Source of the DNA: Hirundichthys speculiger
Lineage: Eukaryota; Chordata; Actinopteri; Beloniformes; Exocoetidae
Length of the DNA stretch: 64,000 bases
Assembly: GCA_018398805.1 (NCBI GenBank)
Contig: JAGFBZ010000736.1
Location: 186,001-250,000, forward strand
Reading direction: 5' to 3'
Part shown: piece by piece, positions 22,584 to 33,998 of the stretch
How positions within the stretch are numbered: the first letter of the stretch is position 1
Layout: each line of letters opens with the position of its first letter
Position numbers and translations under genes: made by a program
Notes under the pieces: generated by a model
Told to the model about the DNA's origin: nothing
The model's database searches: none
Seen by the model: the letters and a program-made list of their open reading frames with translations, nothing else

Positions 22584-22720
22584 GTCCACGTCCGAACCGA
22601 ACACTTTCAGAGCACCGGAACACCAAGACACATCCCAAACGGGAAGCCGAACCGTCAAGAAACCGAACCAGAGCACCGAAGCGCTGTCGTTTGTAAACAA
22701 GACGTCATATGAATCATGGT
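22484..22720 (-). promoter_or_regulatory. CLN3 first-exon/promoter region, GC-rich
   Basis: CpG-containing, GC-rich stretch around the inferred CLN3 start codon (ATG at 22583-22581), unlike the AT-rich flanks. An in-frame upstream ATG at 22700 would give a 39-residue N-terminal extension, but MERSSS is closer to the usual CLN3 start. No TATA box seen. Promoter function is inference only. Confidence 0.4.
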
Positions 22721-22939
22721 GCTTCGATTATTACATGTCGCTGGAAACAAAAATCAAAATCCCAAGGTTCCTCCCTCAGCCTGAGTACAGCTTTCGAAAC
22801 ACGCACAGCCTCTTAAGGGCATCTTGGTGTCAACTTTAAATAAATAAAAAATAAATAGAAGAAAGAGAAAAGCTACATGACTCTATGTAGCCTTAGCAGA
22901 AATAAATAACCCCCTAGAATAATTCACCCATGTGTGAGA

Positions 22940-23185
22940 GGCGATCATAATACATTACTGCCCACATCTTTAATAAACTTATTTTTTTCATCCATTCTAC
23001 AACCACATTCTACAATTTGCACTACCCACCGTATATATACCTATTTATTCATTTAATTTGCACACTTTTTTTTCAATGTTTTATTGTGCAGCTATTACAT
23101 AGCTGTTGTGCGTGCGTTATGTGTTTGCTGCTGTGACAACACAATTTCTCTCACGGGATTAATAAAGTATCTATCTCACACACAC
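22940..23185 (+). repeat. LINE 3'-end tail
   Basis: Ends ACACAATTTCTCTCACGGG then ATTAATAAAGTATCTATCT, a familiar 3' terminus of a teleost non-LTR element, followed by a short (CA)n stretch. No open reading frame. Clade uncertain. Confidence 0.6.
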
Positions 23186-23189
23186 ACAC

Positions 23190-23440
23190 ACATGCTCACA
23201 CTATAGCGGCTGAAGCGGCTAACATGAATCTCTGCTGCAGGGTGGCTGGGCTCTCCCTCCTCCAGGAGAGACTCAGAGTAGAGTTGCCATGAGGCAGACC
23301 CAGGCCACGCTGGAGAGATTATATCTTCCAGGTGGTTGGAGGAACTGGAGGTGGTGACTAGGGACAGGGAGGTCTGGACCTCTGTCCTTAAGCTGCTGAT
23401 CCCTTGACCTGAATTTGGATAAGCAGAAGTTAATGGATGA
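23190..23440 (+). repeat. Second LINE 3'-end fragment
   Basis: Contains GGGTGGCTGGGCTCTCCCT, GGAGGTCTGGACCTCTGTCC and GGATAAGCAGAAGTTAATGG, the typical 3' tail that usually ends in (GATG)n in fish genomes. Degenerate and non-coding. Related in character to the fragment at 3870-4062, which is in the opposite orientation. Confidence 0.6.
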
Positions 23441-23469
23441 ATAGATGAATAGGTCGAAGCCCCCTATTG

Positions 23470-24325
23470 GATAATTACTGCATGGGTGATTATCTTTCAG
23501 CTGGCAACAAGTTATTTAACCCCAACTGGTGCAATGAGTTGCCTCTCATTTCCTAAACAACCATGTCAAATACACATCCCGTGGTTGTGGAAAAGATGTT
23601 AGTCTGTTTGAGAATGGTCAAATCATTGGCTGCATCAAGCAGAGAAAACATCTAAGGAGATTGTAGAAACTACCAGAATTGGATTAAGAACTGTCCAACG
23701 CATTATTAAAAACTGGAAGTATAGTGGGGACCCATCGTCTTCGAGGAGGAAATGTGGCCGGAAAAAAATCCTCAGTGATGGTGATCGGTGATCACTTAAA
23801 CGTTCGGTGAGATCAAATCGAAGAAGAACAACAGTAGAACTCAGGGCTGTTTAATAGTGAAAGTAAGAGCATTTCATGCCCACAATGCTAAGGGAACTCC
23901 AGGGATTGGGACTGAACAGCTGTGGAGCCTTAAGAAAACCACTAATCAGTGAGGCTAACTGGAAAAAAGGCTTCAATTTGCTAGGGAGCACAAAGATTGG
24001 ACTCTGGATCAATGGAAGAAGGTCATGTGGTCTGATGAGTCCGGATTGACCCTGTTCCAGAGTGATGGGAGCATCACGGTAAGAAGAGAGGCAGATGAAG
24101 TGATGCTCCCATCATGTCTAGTGCCTACTGTACCAGCCTGTGGGGGCAGTGTTCTGATCTGGGGTTGCTGCAGTTGGTCAGGTCCAGGTTCAGCAACAGT
24201 ATGAGCTCAAAGAATGAGGTCAGCAGCAGTCAGACTCTACCATCATCAATGACAGATCTTGGAGAAAAATTAATGCAACACTGGATGGAAACAAATCTGG
24301 TGATATTGCATAAGCTTACAGTTTA
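23470..24325 (+). pseudogene. Tc1-like transposon remnant
   Basis: Contains transposase segments in broken frames: an HTH region (GQIIG...KTSKEI..TT-like), KNWK.SGDPSS, a TTVELRA segment, and a DWTLDQWKKVMWSDES catalytic-region motif. Several indels and stops interrupt it. Truncated at its 3' end where the (TA)n tract begins. Sequence character matches a very common fish Tc1 family. Confidence 0.85.
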
Positions 24326-24633
<308 letters not shown>

Positions 24634-25304
24634 CAACTACTCATCAGTGTACTAATATCTGCAAGAGAAAGCTGCTATCACAGCTAGAGATAGAAGAGGT
24701 ACAAAAATACAACAGCAAGGGTCAGCCACACACACACAGTGAGATCAGGTACCAAGCCCCAATAACTACAGCCATCATTAACACAAGGGCAGCTGACCTA
24801 AGAGAGAGAATCATGAAATCCTGGGGGAGCTCAACTACCTCCTACGTACTAACGCTAAACAGAGCATACCATCAGTGACCAATCAGCTGATATCCGCAGC
24901 AGCAACAGTAGTCTTGGAGATGCTTACCTACAAGATGAGCAGCATTATTAGCTGGAAGGAGCAGGAGCACCCTCCATGGAAAGAAAACAGCAAGAGGCAT
25001 AAATCATGGTTACCCTGAGAGAAGTTAGTCTTCTATCAGAGATGCAGAGAGGTGTGAACATTCAGAAACAGTTGCCCAATAAATACAGAAAACTGTCCAC
25101 AGCAGATGCTCTGGAAACTGCCAAACAAAGGCTCACAGCCCTGGCCACCCACCTCAAGAGATACACCGGAGAGTGAAAATCGAAGAGCTGGGCAGCACCA
25201 GAGCCTGATTCACACCTACTGGCTCAAGAAGCTAACTGCACTCCATGAACGCCTGTTTCACTTTACATATTTCTATCTAAGTGACATAACTTTGTGGAAA
25301 TATG
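24634..25304 (+). pseudogene. LINE ORF fragment, part 1
   Basis: The plus strand holds interrupted protein segments such as SWKEQEHPPWKE and ALETAKQRLTALATHLKRYT, similar to a widespread fish/invertebrate reverse-transcriptase element. The same element continues after the Tigger-like MITE at 25784-26015 and after the hAT element at 27400. Confidence 0.65.
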
Positions 25305-25306
25305 TA

Positions 25307-25781
25307 CAGTGATCCCTCGCCAATTCGTGCTTTAAGTTCCGCGGTTTTAGTTATTTACAGATTTTTTTCAGAAATATAAAATTTTTATAAAATCAAGAAA
25401 AAAATTGCAGAAACATCACAGGATGCTGTGCGTGTTCTCTCACAGTGAAGAAATGTTGAGAGCCAGCCTGGCCCCTTTAAGAAGGTCGCCTTATGGGTAA
25501 TGGTGTGGCCTTATGGGTAATGTAGTGTGTGTGTCCTGGGACGGCAGATGAAAGAGCGGTTTCTTTACTACGGTTCAGAGACCAGAGGCTGTGAAGGTAA
25601 CAGAAAGACCACAGTTGAGCCTTTGTCTTTTTTCGCTGCAGTGCCTCACTACTTTTTTGCAGTTCTTAAACATATTTTAAACACGGTATTTAGGCTCGGG
25701 GGCTCTGGCTCCAGTTCGCAGATTTTGATTCTCACGGGGGGGTGCCGGTCCCCATTAACCACGAAAAATAAGGGATCACTG
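25307..25781. mobile_element. Tigger/pogo-like MITE with TA target site
   Basis: Starts CAGTGATCCCTCGCC and ends AAATAAGGGATCACTG, perfect 10-11 bp terminal inverted repeats, flanked by TA on both sides. 475 bp, no transposase. Inserted in the LINE fragment. Confidence 0.88.
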
Positions 25782-25783
25782 TA

Positions 25784-26015
25784 ATTTGTAATCGTTGTAT
25801 TTTTGACTGTGTGACTGGCCAACTTGCCCATGGAGAAATACCAAGGACTGAAGGAAGAGCTGGAGAAGATGTGGAGTGTGGTGCCAATGGTGATGGGAGC
25901 AGAGGGAGCTGTAACCCTCAAGATGGACTGGAGGCTCCAGCAGATACCAGGAACAGTATCTGAGATCTCTGTCCAGAAGAGCACATTACTGGGAACAGCT
26001 AAGATCCTGGAGAAC
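25784..26015 (+). pseudogene. LINE ORF fragment, part 2
   Basis: The open frame contains KYQGLKEELEKMW, GAEGAVTLKMDWRLQQIPG and SVQKSTLLGTAKIL, a recognisable C-terminal piece of a fish LINE polyprotein. It is cut after codons for ILEN by the hAT insertion at 26016. The following LINE sequence resumes at 27400 after the duplicated TGGAGAAC. Confidence 0.75.
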
Positions 26016-26401
26016 CAGAGTTGTACCTGAACATGTTCATTGAATGAAAGTTCACGAAACTAGTTCATATTTTCTGCGAACGTGAACTGAGCGCGCTCTC
26101 TTTCTCCTTCACCAGCGGGGGGCGTGAACGAGTTCATTTGGGCAGTTGTGAACGACGCTCTTTTAAAGTTCACGCACGGTCAAAACCGTTCCAGGTTTCC
26201 AGCGAACCCCATTTAAAATCCACCACAAACGAGCCTGATATGTATCTGAGGAAATCAATCAAACATGGCAACACGGCTGTCGCTGCTGTCACGCCAACAA
26301 TTGCGTCATCAAACGTTTAAAACAAGCAGGAAGATAAGAGCTGCAGTTACCCAGAGCTGGAGGAGACCCCCGACTCCTGGGTGGGAATGAAATATTGAAA
26401 T

Positions 26402-26450
<49 letters not shown>
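26402..26450. repeat. Homopolymer of 49 G
   Basis: Uninterrupted run of 49 guanines on the plus strand, inside the hAT element. The length is likely approximate because such runs are poorly resolved by sequencing. Confidence 0.9.
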
Positions 26451-26452
<2 letters not shown>

Positions 26453-26538
26453 TTTGTACCTTAAGGACCTCTTTTTTGTCTTATAATAAAGACCATTTGG
26501 CAGCAAGTTTTTCCTCATATTTTTAATCTACTGTAGAG

Positions 26539-26921
26539 CAGTGATTCCCAAAGTGTGGGCCGCGGCCCCCTGGTGGGCCGTTGTGGGACTGCAGGTGGGC
26601 CGTGAGAGCTCATTAAAATTAAACAAATGTGTTTTAAATCCTTAATCTTTTTTAAATATGTTTTTAATTACTGTAAAATATTCATGACATGATTAAAAAA
26701 ACATTAAGAAGTAATAAAACAAACCAGTTAAGTGTTATTCTACTGTCATTTTAACTTAATATGACAAGTGTCACCTTATTTGTTGACCCCTTACATTAAT
26801 ATCGGATCATGGTTCCTTGTCCTGTATGCTGATCACAGTTGTGATTAAAGGTTCTGGTGGGCTGCAGATATTGTTCACATTTCAAATTGGTCCTTGGTAT
26901 TCTAAAGTTTGGGAATGGCTG
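26539..26921. mobile_element. hAT MITE, family A copy 2
   Basis: CAGTGATTCCCAAAGTGTGG at the left and AAGTTTGGGAATGGCTG at the right, with the 8-bp direct repeat CTGTAGAG at 26531-26538 and 26922-26929. 383 bp, nested in the hAT element at 26016-27391. Confidence 0.93.
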
Positions 26922-27518
26922 CTGTAGAGAGAAGCTGAAATGGAAATGACAGTTTTACATGAGCTGTTCCTTCGATGCTAATGTGAACCCTGGTTGATTC
27001 AGGATTCAGAATTGGACCAATAGTTTTCGACAGTTAAAATGTATAAAATAATTGCCGTTTGTGGTGGTGTAGTATATGGGCAGTGGTAAACATTTTGACA
27101 AATATATTTTGCTATATTTTTATATTTTTTATATCTTATATGTTTATATGTTCTGCACCAGACATCAAGTTAAATTTCTTGTATGTGAAACGTACTTGGC
27201 AATAAAACTGATTCTGATTCTAATTCTGAAATAATTGCTCACAGCAACATTAAAAAAGAATAAGAAAAAATGAACTAAAAATGAACTATTTAGTTCATTT
27301 TTTTGAAATGGTGAACTGAACTAGTTCATTTTAATTTCTATGAACTATGAACTGAACTAGTTCGTGTAGAAAGTGAACTTGCCCAACACTGTGGAGAACC
27401 TTCAGACTCCCAGACCTCTGGTGGAGGACCTGAGCTGGAGAGAGACACCACTATGGTGTTGTGTTGGAGCTTTGACAGATAAAGGGAGGGCTGATATGAG
27501 TCCCACCTCCTCGGTGCA

Positions 27519-27525
27519 TATAAAG
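27519..27525 (+). promoter_or_regulatory. TATA box of the serine protease gene
   Basis: TATAAAG, 70 bp upstream of the start codon at 27595, a plausible spacing for a short 5' UTR as in pancreatic/granule protease genes. LINE-derived sequence lies about 50-120 bp further upstream. Confidence 0.6.
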
Positions 27526-28531
27526 CTGCAGCTGCAGATCTGCTGCTTCACTGCGCTCCATCTCTGCGCTCCATCTCTGCACTCCATCTCTGCCATGACC
27601 GTCTGCAGACTGATCGCCGCGCTCGTGCTGCTGCACTGCGCTGGAGGTGAGAAAGACACGTAAACCTGCTCAAAAACTCTATCTTGTGTTGATTATTCGT
27701 CTTAATTACAGAAAGTTGACCTTCATTTTACCTGCAGAATCAAAGGTGCTACAATTATGGAAGATTCTCTCCTAAAATCAGAAGATGTGGCATCAGAATT
27801 AAACCAACTGCTGTTTTAAGGGTGATTTGATGGGTGATTAACCACTGACACACACTGAATAACTTACGTTTACATTTATGTTAATGAGAATCAGAAGTGG
27901 TTTGTAACATTTACCCACAAAACTAATAATGAAACAACGGTGTCCTTTATCAGGTGAATATTAAACACTCAGAACAGGATTTAAACAGGTCCGTTTGTTG
28001 TGTTGGTATTTTTATGTCTCAGACTCTTTGGTCCACTGTGGTTGTTTCTCAAGAACTTTATAAAGTTGGTGTAGTAAGTATAAAATGGAAAAGCAGGCTG
28101 GGAAAGTCTAGACGTTTGTTCCTGTCAAAGATTCTTAGAACAGTTAGTGTTTGAGGAGTTAAAAACACATCTGTTCAGTCTGCTGGATGATCCATTTGAT
28201 GGTTTTTAAACAGCGCGTTGTCTCTTTGACACAAATCTTAAAAGGCGAGATAACATGAAGAATGAAGAATGAAGCTGTGAGAAGATCCCTAAATAACCTG
28301 CTTCATGAACTCAAAACTGTGCCAGAAAAAAAACTCTGAACCTCTGAGTTTCCTAGAGAGCGGTGACCTGATCCATCAGTCAGCACAGGATGGAAATATT
28401 GATCAGACGCGTGATTCTCATCAATACAGCTGGCCTCCTGTCGTCTTCCAGAACCCAGAAATAAAATATTTCAAATGTGAAAGACTGCAGGTTCACTGGG
28501 GAGCAGAGAAGAACATGGAGGGAGGAGGATT

Positions 28532-30140
28532 CAAGATGGCGGAGTGAGCAGTCGCGCCTCAGCAGGCTCGATATAAAAGCATTGTTTTTGTCCTGTGAGC
28601 TTTTCAGTGCAACGACTTTTCTTTTCTTTTAGTTAAATAAATTTGAGTCACTCTCCAATTAAGAGTCCGAAACCGAAAAAACAACGTGGTGACGGTAACA
28701 AAAATGATGAGCCGAGTGACAGCGTTGCCATACTCCACGCCATCCAAGTCCTAACCAGCAAAGTGGACGGTCAAACCGCACTCCCAAAGAACTTGGAAAA
28801 GAAAATTGAGATGAACGCGGCGGCTATAAACGAGAACAAAGAGGGATATGCCTTGATTGATCCTGACTGAGCACTGACAGTTAAATGGCCCATCTATTTA
28901 AAGCTGATAGATATGTTGCGTAAGTGAGCTTTGTTTTAAAGTTTTTATTTTTTTCTAAAATGTTGCACTGAGTTGTTTTAAACAACTGTTAAAATGTTTA
29001 CAAGGACAATTTAATTCAGTCCTGCCCATCAGGTTATTGGCGTATTTCTAAAGGACTCCTTATTTTGGTAGATGTTATCTTTTCTTTCTTTGAATTCCAG
29101 GGGGTTAAAGAACAATGTTAAACATAAGGCAACTTTTCTTTTTTGCAAAGAGCAAAAGACACATTTTATTTTTTTTTTGCAAGAAACCCATTCTGCAGAG
29201 ACGGACACTAAATTCTGGAAACAACAGTGGGGGGACTCTGTTTTTTTCAGCCATGGGACTTCACATTCAGCTGGTGTGATGATTCTGCTAAATAGATTTT
29301 CTGGGACAATAATCGACCATGTAAGTGACACTAAAGGACATTTGTTAATGGATGTGATAGAACTTAATGGTGTCTTTTATATTCTGATAAATGTTTATGG
29401 GTATAATCAAAAAACTCAAAACAAAAGTTTATTTTTTTTCTTTGAGAAGACTGATTGTGAGTTGGAAAGTGTCCTGTTCTACTGACAAAATTGTTATTGG
29501 GGGCGATTTCAACTTGGCACCTGATCTTTGGTTAGATCGTCTTCCACCTAAAGGGCAAAGTCATAATTATGATGAAACCATAGCTGAATTTATATCACAG
29601 CTAGATTTAGTTGATTACTGGAGAGTGAAGCACCCTTACAGCTCACAGTTTACTTGGTTCAATTCAGCTTCAAACAGCCAACGTTCAAGACTGGATTACT
29701 GGTTGATCTCCAACAACCTCATCAGTGATGTCTAGAATTGTGAAATTTCAGCCTGGCCTCTGACAGATCATTGTACAGTTACCTTTTCTCTACAATATCA
29801 AAGGATTGAGTCAAATGTCATCTCCGTGTGGAAGTTTAATAACAGTTTACTGGATAATACTGAGTTTGATAAGGAAGTGAAAATAATGGTTAAAGAGATT
29901 TCTGATATGGATTTATCACCTTTAAGCAAATGGGAGTGGTTTAAGTTTAAAATTAAAGAGTCTGCAATTAGATTAAGTAAACACCTCAACAAACTTAAAA
30001 AGCAAATACAACAGAGTATTATCAGTGAAATGAATAAACTGGGAAATAATGAAGAGTTAACTGTAGAAAAGCATCTCCAATTAAACAAGCTTCAAACTGA
30101 ATTAGATAGTTTATATTTAGAAAAAGCAAAAGGGGCGTAT
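28532..30140 (+). pseudogene. L1/Tx1-like LINE, 5' part, internally deleted (protease intron 1)
   Basis: Starts near CAAGATGGCGG, the YY1-like motif found at the 5' end of L1-type elements. A short ORF1-like piece (PKPKKQRGDGNKN...) lies at 28643-28870. Then an apurinic endonuclease domain follows in broken frames: FLSLNSRGLKN, FFLQETHS, IVIGGDFNL, SRLDYWLIS and LTDHC. The next segment ends LYLEKAKGAY at 30140, where a 16-bp satellite begins; the reverse transcriptase is absent. Frameshifts and an in-frame stop after SDV show it is dead. Confidence 0.8.
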
Positions 30141-30412
30141 GAACGGACGGACAAACAGACAGATGGATGGACGGATGAACAGACAGGCAGATGGATGGAC
30201 AGACATGGAGGGACAGGCAGATGGAGGGACAGACAGATGGATGGACAGACAGATGGATGGACAGACAGATGGAGGGACAGGCAGATGGATGGACAAACAG
30301 ATGGAGGGACAGGCAGATGGAGGGACAGACAGATGGATGGACAGACAGATGGAGGGACAGACAGATGGATGGACAGACAGATGGAGGGACAGACAGATGG
30401 AGGGACAGGCAG
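30141..30412. repeat. 16-bp minisatellite (GACAGACAGATGGATG)
   Basis: About 17 imperfect units with GATGGAGG and GACAGGCAG variants, beginning exactly where the LINE frame ends (KGAYERTDKQTDG). In protease intron 1, about 100 bp before exon 2. Confidence 0.93.
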
Positions 30413-30717
30413 GACCACGCAGGACCACGCCGACAGTGCTTGTCCTAAAACCTCAAAGTCGTCCTGTTCAGGTAACATCTCAAAAATGACATGAAAACGT
30501 TTGGCGTCTTCTCTTCCAGGTGTCCTGGGAGCCAACGTGAGGACCTCCATCATTGGTGGGAAGAACGCCGAGAAGGACAAATGGCCATGGATGGTGTTTA
30601 TCTCAACATCACAACTGAAGACGGGTTAATAAAGTGGCGATGCGGCGGGACCATCCTCAACAAGAACTGGCTGCTGACTGCAGCGCACTGCTTCGATGAG
30701 TAAGAGATGATCCAACC

Positions 30718-31352
30718 ACCTAACCCTAACCCCCCAACCCCCCCAACCCTAACCCCCCTAACCCTTAACAAGAACTGGCTGCTGACTGCAGCGCACTGCT
30801 TCGATGAGTAAGAGATGATCCAACCACCTAACCCTAAACCTAACCCCCCCCAACCCTAACCCCAACCCCCCAACCCTAAACCCCCAACCCTTACACTAAC
30901 CCCCCAATAACCAAAAAACCTAACCCAAAAAACCCCCCAACCCTAAACCAAAAACCCCAAAAAAACCCTAACCCCCCCAACCCTAACCCCCTAACCCAAA
31001 ACCCCAAACCCCCAAAAAACCCCAACCCTAACCCTAACCCCCCAAACCCTAACCCCCCTAACCCAACCCCTAAACCCCCAAACCCCAAAAACCTAACCCC
31101 CCAACCCAAACCCAAAACCCAAAAAACCCTAACCTAACCCCCCCAAACCCCCTAACCCAAACCCTAACCCCCTAACGTCAACCCCCTAACCCCCCTAACC
31201 CTAACCCCCCCTAACCCCAACCCCAACCCCCCAACCCTTACACTAACCCCCCCCTAACCCCAACCCCAACCCCAACCCTAACCCCAACCCCCCTAACCCC
31301 AACCCTTACACTAACCCCCCCAACCCTAACCCTAACCCCCCAACCCTAACCC
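30718..31352. repeat. Degenerate telomere-like (CCCTAA)n/C-rich array in protease intron 2
   Basis: About 630 bp of CCCTAACCC, CCCCAACCC and AACCCCCCTAA permutations. Perfect CCCTAA hexamers are common but irregularly spaced with C5-C7 runs. A second copy of the end of exon 2 is embedded at 30767-30835. Confidence 0.9.
30767..30835 (+). repeat. Duplicated 3' end of protease exon 2 with its splice donor
   Basis: Repeats 30659-30727 almost perfectly: AACAAGAACTGGCTGCTGAC through GCACTGCTTCGATGAGTAAG and the first CCTAACCCTAA units. It encodes NKNWLLTAAHCFDE, including the catalytic-His motif, but has no acceptor of its own. Confidence 0.92.
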
Positions 31353-32148
31353 TGGACCACTCTGACATCCTGACCTCCACAGGGCTCCTCCTGACCTTCT
31401 CCATCAGCATCCTCAGAGCAGCCACAGCGTCTGCAGAGATCTTTCTGGAACCAGCCTGCTGCTCAGGGCCGATCAGCACAGTTTTAGGGGCAGGTGTTCA
31501 AAGAGAATCTCGTCAGAGTTTTCTCAAAAACTCAGAACCTTTTCTCCCAAGAGAACAGCATTTTCAAGGTCGCAGGTTTTTAATGTAAACCGAGTCTTTT
31601 AGTCTTAAAATCATAAATTTCCTGATATTGTGACTGTAACTTAAAGTTGCAACTTTTTGTAGTAAAATATCAGATTAAGGAAATTCCACACCAAGTGTCC
31701 TCATCTTCCTTCCTCCCCAAACACCTTCCAGCTCGTCTCTCTTCTACCATCAGTCCTCTGTCACTGACATACATATATGTGCAGATATATCGCTCATGAA
31801 CACGTGTATGTTTGCGTTGCCAGGAGTCGTCGCCCCTACTTGGGTCGATGTTACGCTTCTGTCGGCACATACGACCTGCAGAAGAAGTCTCCCCGCTACA
31901 TGGCGATAGTCAACATCGTCCGCCACCCTGACTACCGAGCTCTGAGCACCGGCTACCAGAACGACATCGCCCTGCTCAAGCTGAAGAAAGAAGTGAAGCT
32001 GTTGGACAACGTCAAACTGGTGAAGTTGGCCAGCGTTGACGACACTTTTGACCCATCCTCTGAGTGCTGGATCACCGGCTGGGGGCAGGTTGACAACGGA
32101 GGTATGGCTTCCACACATCTGTAAATCATACAGGTGCAGACCCGTGAC

Positions 32149-33134
32149 TAGGGATGCACATAACTGTTTTTTAAAACCGATACCGATAACCGATAACACA
32201 CACATTTACCTAAGATCATTACATCAATACTATGAACAAAATTAAAAATAGTTTTGACTTTTTAAATGAACAGATATTTATTTTTTCCAAAGAAAAACTA
32301 TTGGCAAGCCTGTCAAACATTTTCGTAAAGCTATCAAACAAACCTATTTGATATCTCACATCAATGAACATAAGGTTCATTACTGACTGATATAAAAAAA
32401 TAAAGGCTCCTTGAACTGATGGAAATACATGCATCAGAATTACTAACTGAAAAAGATTAACATTTAAAGGATTTTGGCTTGTGGTTCCATTTAAATGAAT
32501 ACCTTTAATTAAAGTAAATGAGGTTCAGTAGTTTTTATTTTTTTAGTCTCATGGAAGCTTTAGATGAGAGGAATGAGGGGAGGAGAGACTCCTGCTGGCT
32601 TGCACATGTTAGCATTAGCTTCCGTTGGCTCACATTAGCGCGATTTCAAAACTCCATGGAAGCGATTGTTATGTTGTAGGTGGCTGATCAGGTTTTACGT
32701 ATTAAAGCTTGTGCTTCCCTCCTCGTAGACTTCACTCAGAGGATTCGTCACAAATAACCACCAAACTATCTTCTTCTGAAACTTTAACGCAGTTCCACGC
32801 CGCCATGTTTGTTGTGATCAGTACGCTGTGCTGCATTCAAGGTGTAACGTAAATTCCCACGTTCCCTCGTTTGCTAGTCATTCTTTCAGCCTTTTCTATT
32901 TTTTCTTTTTTATGTGTAACATGTGGGAAAATACTGCGAATATCAATTAAAGTCAGCAACTACTAAAATTATGACCAAGTTAACGAGTTGTTTTCTGGCA
33001 TGAGGGGGTATTCTTGATTTTCCTGATTGAGTAATCGTTTTTCTGATTATGCCAACGTCACTTGAACATAACATTCACTGCCGGTTATTCAAGGCTCAGA
33101 GGGAGCGAGGCACTGCCGTTTAAAAAAGAAATAA

Positions 33135-33201
<67 letters not shown>

Positions 33202-33289
33202 TATAATCGGGGCTATTCGTCGTGATATCAGTTATCGGGATGACGTCATAATTTCCTGTTATTAGTCCGATAGTTATCGTGCACTCCTA
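32149..33289. mobile_element. hAT element with 8-bp TSD (protease intron 3)
   Basis: Ends TAGGGATGCACATAAC and GTTATCGTGCACTCCTA, flanked by CCCGTGAC at 32141-32148 and 33290-33297. Terminal regions contain repeated ACCGATA/TATCGG motifs. A (TA)n tract occupies about 33137-33205. No intact transposase. Confidence 0.9.
33137..33205. repeat. (TA)n microsatellite
   Basis: About 70 bp of TA dinucleotides inside the hAT element of protease intron 3. Confidence 0.95.
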
Positions 33290-33998
33290 CCCGTGACCCT
33301 ATTTCAGACCTACAACAACATTGTCCCAGTAAAGCTTTTACCACTTTGTAATGTTGCTTTTTCTCCTCACGACAGCTGAGAGGCGGTCTGGCATTGAAGA
33401 TATCAAGTGATGAGTTCAATTCGTTTTCAAAGCCAAAGGAAATCTAAAAAACAAATCCCAGTTTTTCTGATGATGGGCTGTACGTGCTGTCACACTAAAC
33501 TGACATCATCACGCCCTGTGTGTCCGTGCAGTCCCGCTACCATACCCAGAGAGGCTTCAGGAGCTGAAGATCCCCCTGGTGCCTCAGGCGGACTGTAAGA
33601 AGACGTATCCTCAGCTGCCGTCTGACTCGCTGTGTGCTGGAACCAGCGGTGGCGGGAAGGACGCCTGCGAGGTGACTGAACACCTCTCTGCTCTCTCCAT
33701 GAACCTGTGGCACATCTGTTTACATCTGAGGCATCTGTTTACATCTGAGGCATCTAAAATTACAATATTAGAGGAGGAAGACAGTGGCAGAAAGTCCATT
33801 TACTCAGACACAGTCATTTTGTTTTTCTGCTCTGTTACTTTGAAGAAGAAATAATCTCTAATTCTGCAGTGATCAGTCATGTGGATGTAGTAGAAGTAAA
33901 AACTGCATCTAAATAGAAACTATTTTAAAATGTTTTCTATTTCTACGTGTCACTTCATTTGAAGGTCGCATTTTCTGCTTTTACTAACTATCGTGTCC

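Larger units (their letters stand above)
26016..27391. mobile_element. hAT element with 8-bp TSD inserted in the LINE; contains a nested MITE
   Basis: The right end read inversely is CAGTGTTGGGCAAGTTCACT; the left end is CAGAGTTGTACCTGAAC. TGGAGAAC is duplicated at 26008-26015 and 27392-27399. Repeated GTTCA/TGAAC (GAACTAGTTCA) motifs fill both termini. Inside are a 49-base G run, hAT family A copy 2 (26539-26921) and a LINE-like 3' tail (about 27110-27232, ending AATAAAACTGATTCTGATTC). No transposase. Confidence 0.9.

Noticed and set aside
30891..31115. Gly/Leu-rich minus-strand frame in the telomere-like array
   Set aside because: Artefact of the CCCTAA-like repeat in an intron.
30718..31352. 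True chromosome end
   Set aside because: The repeats are degenerate, lie inside an intron, and unique coding sequence continues on both sides.
31670..32205. Minus-strand frame opposite protease exon 3
   Set aside because: Shadow of the well-supported plus-strand exon, which has the NDIALLKL and ITGWGQ motifs.
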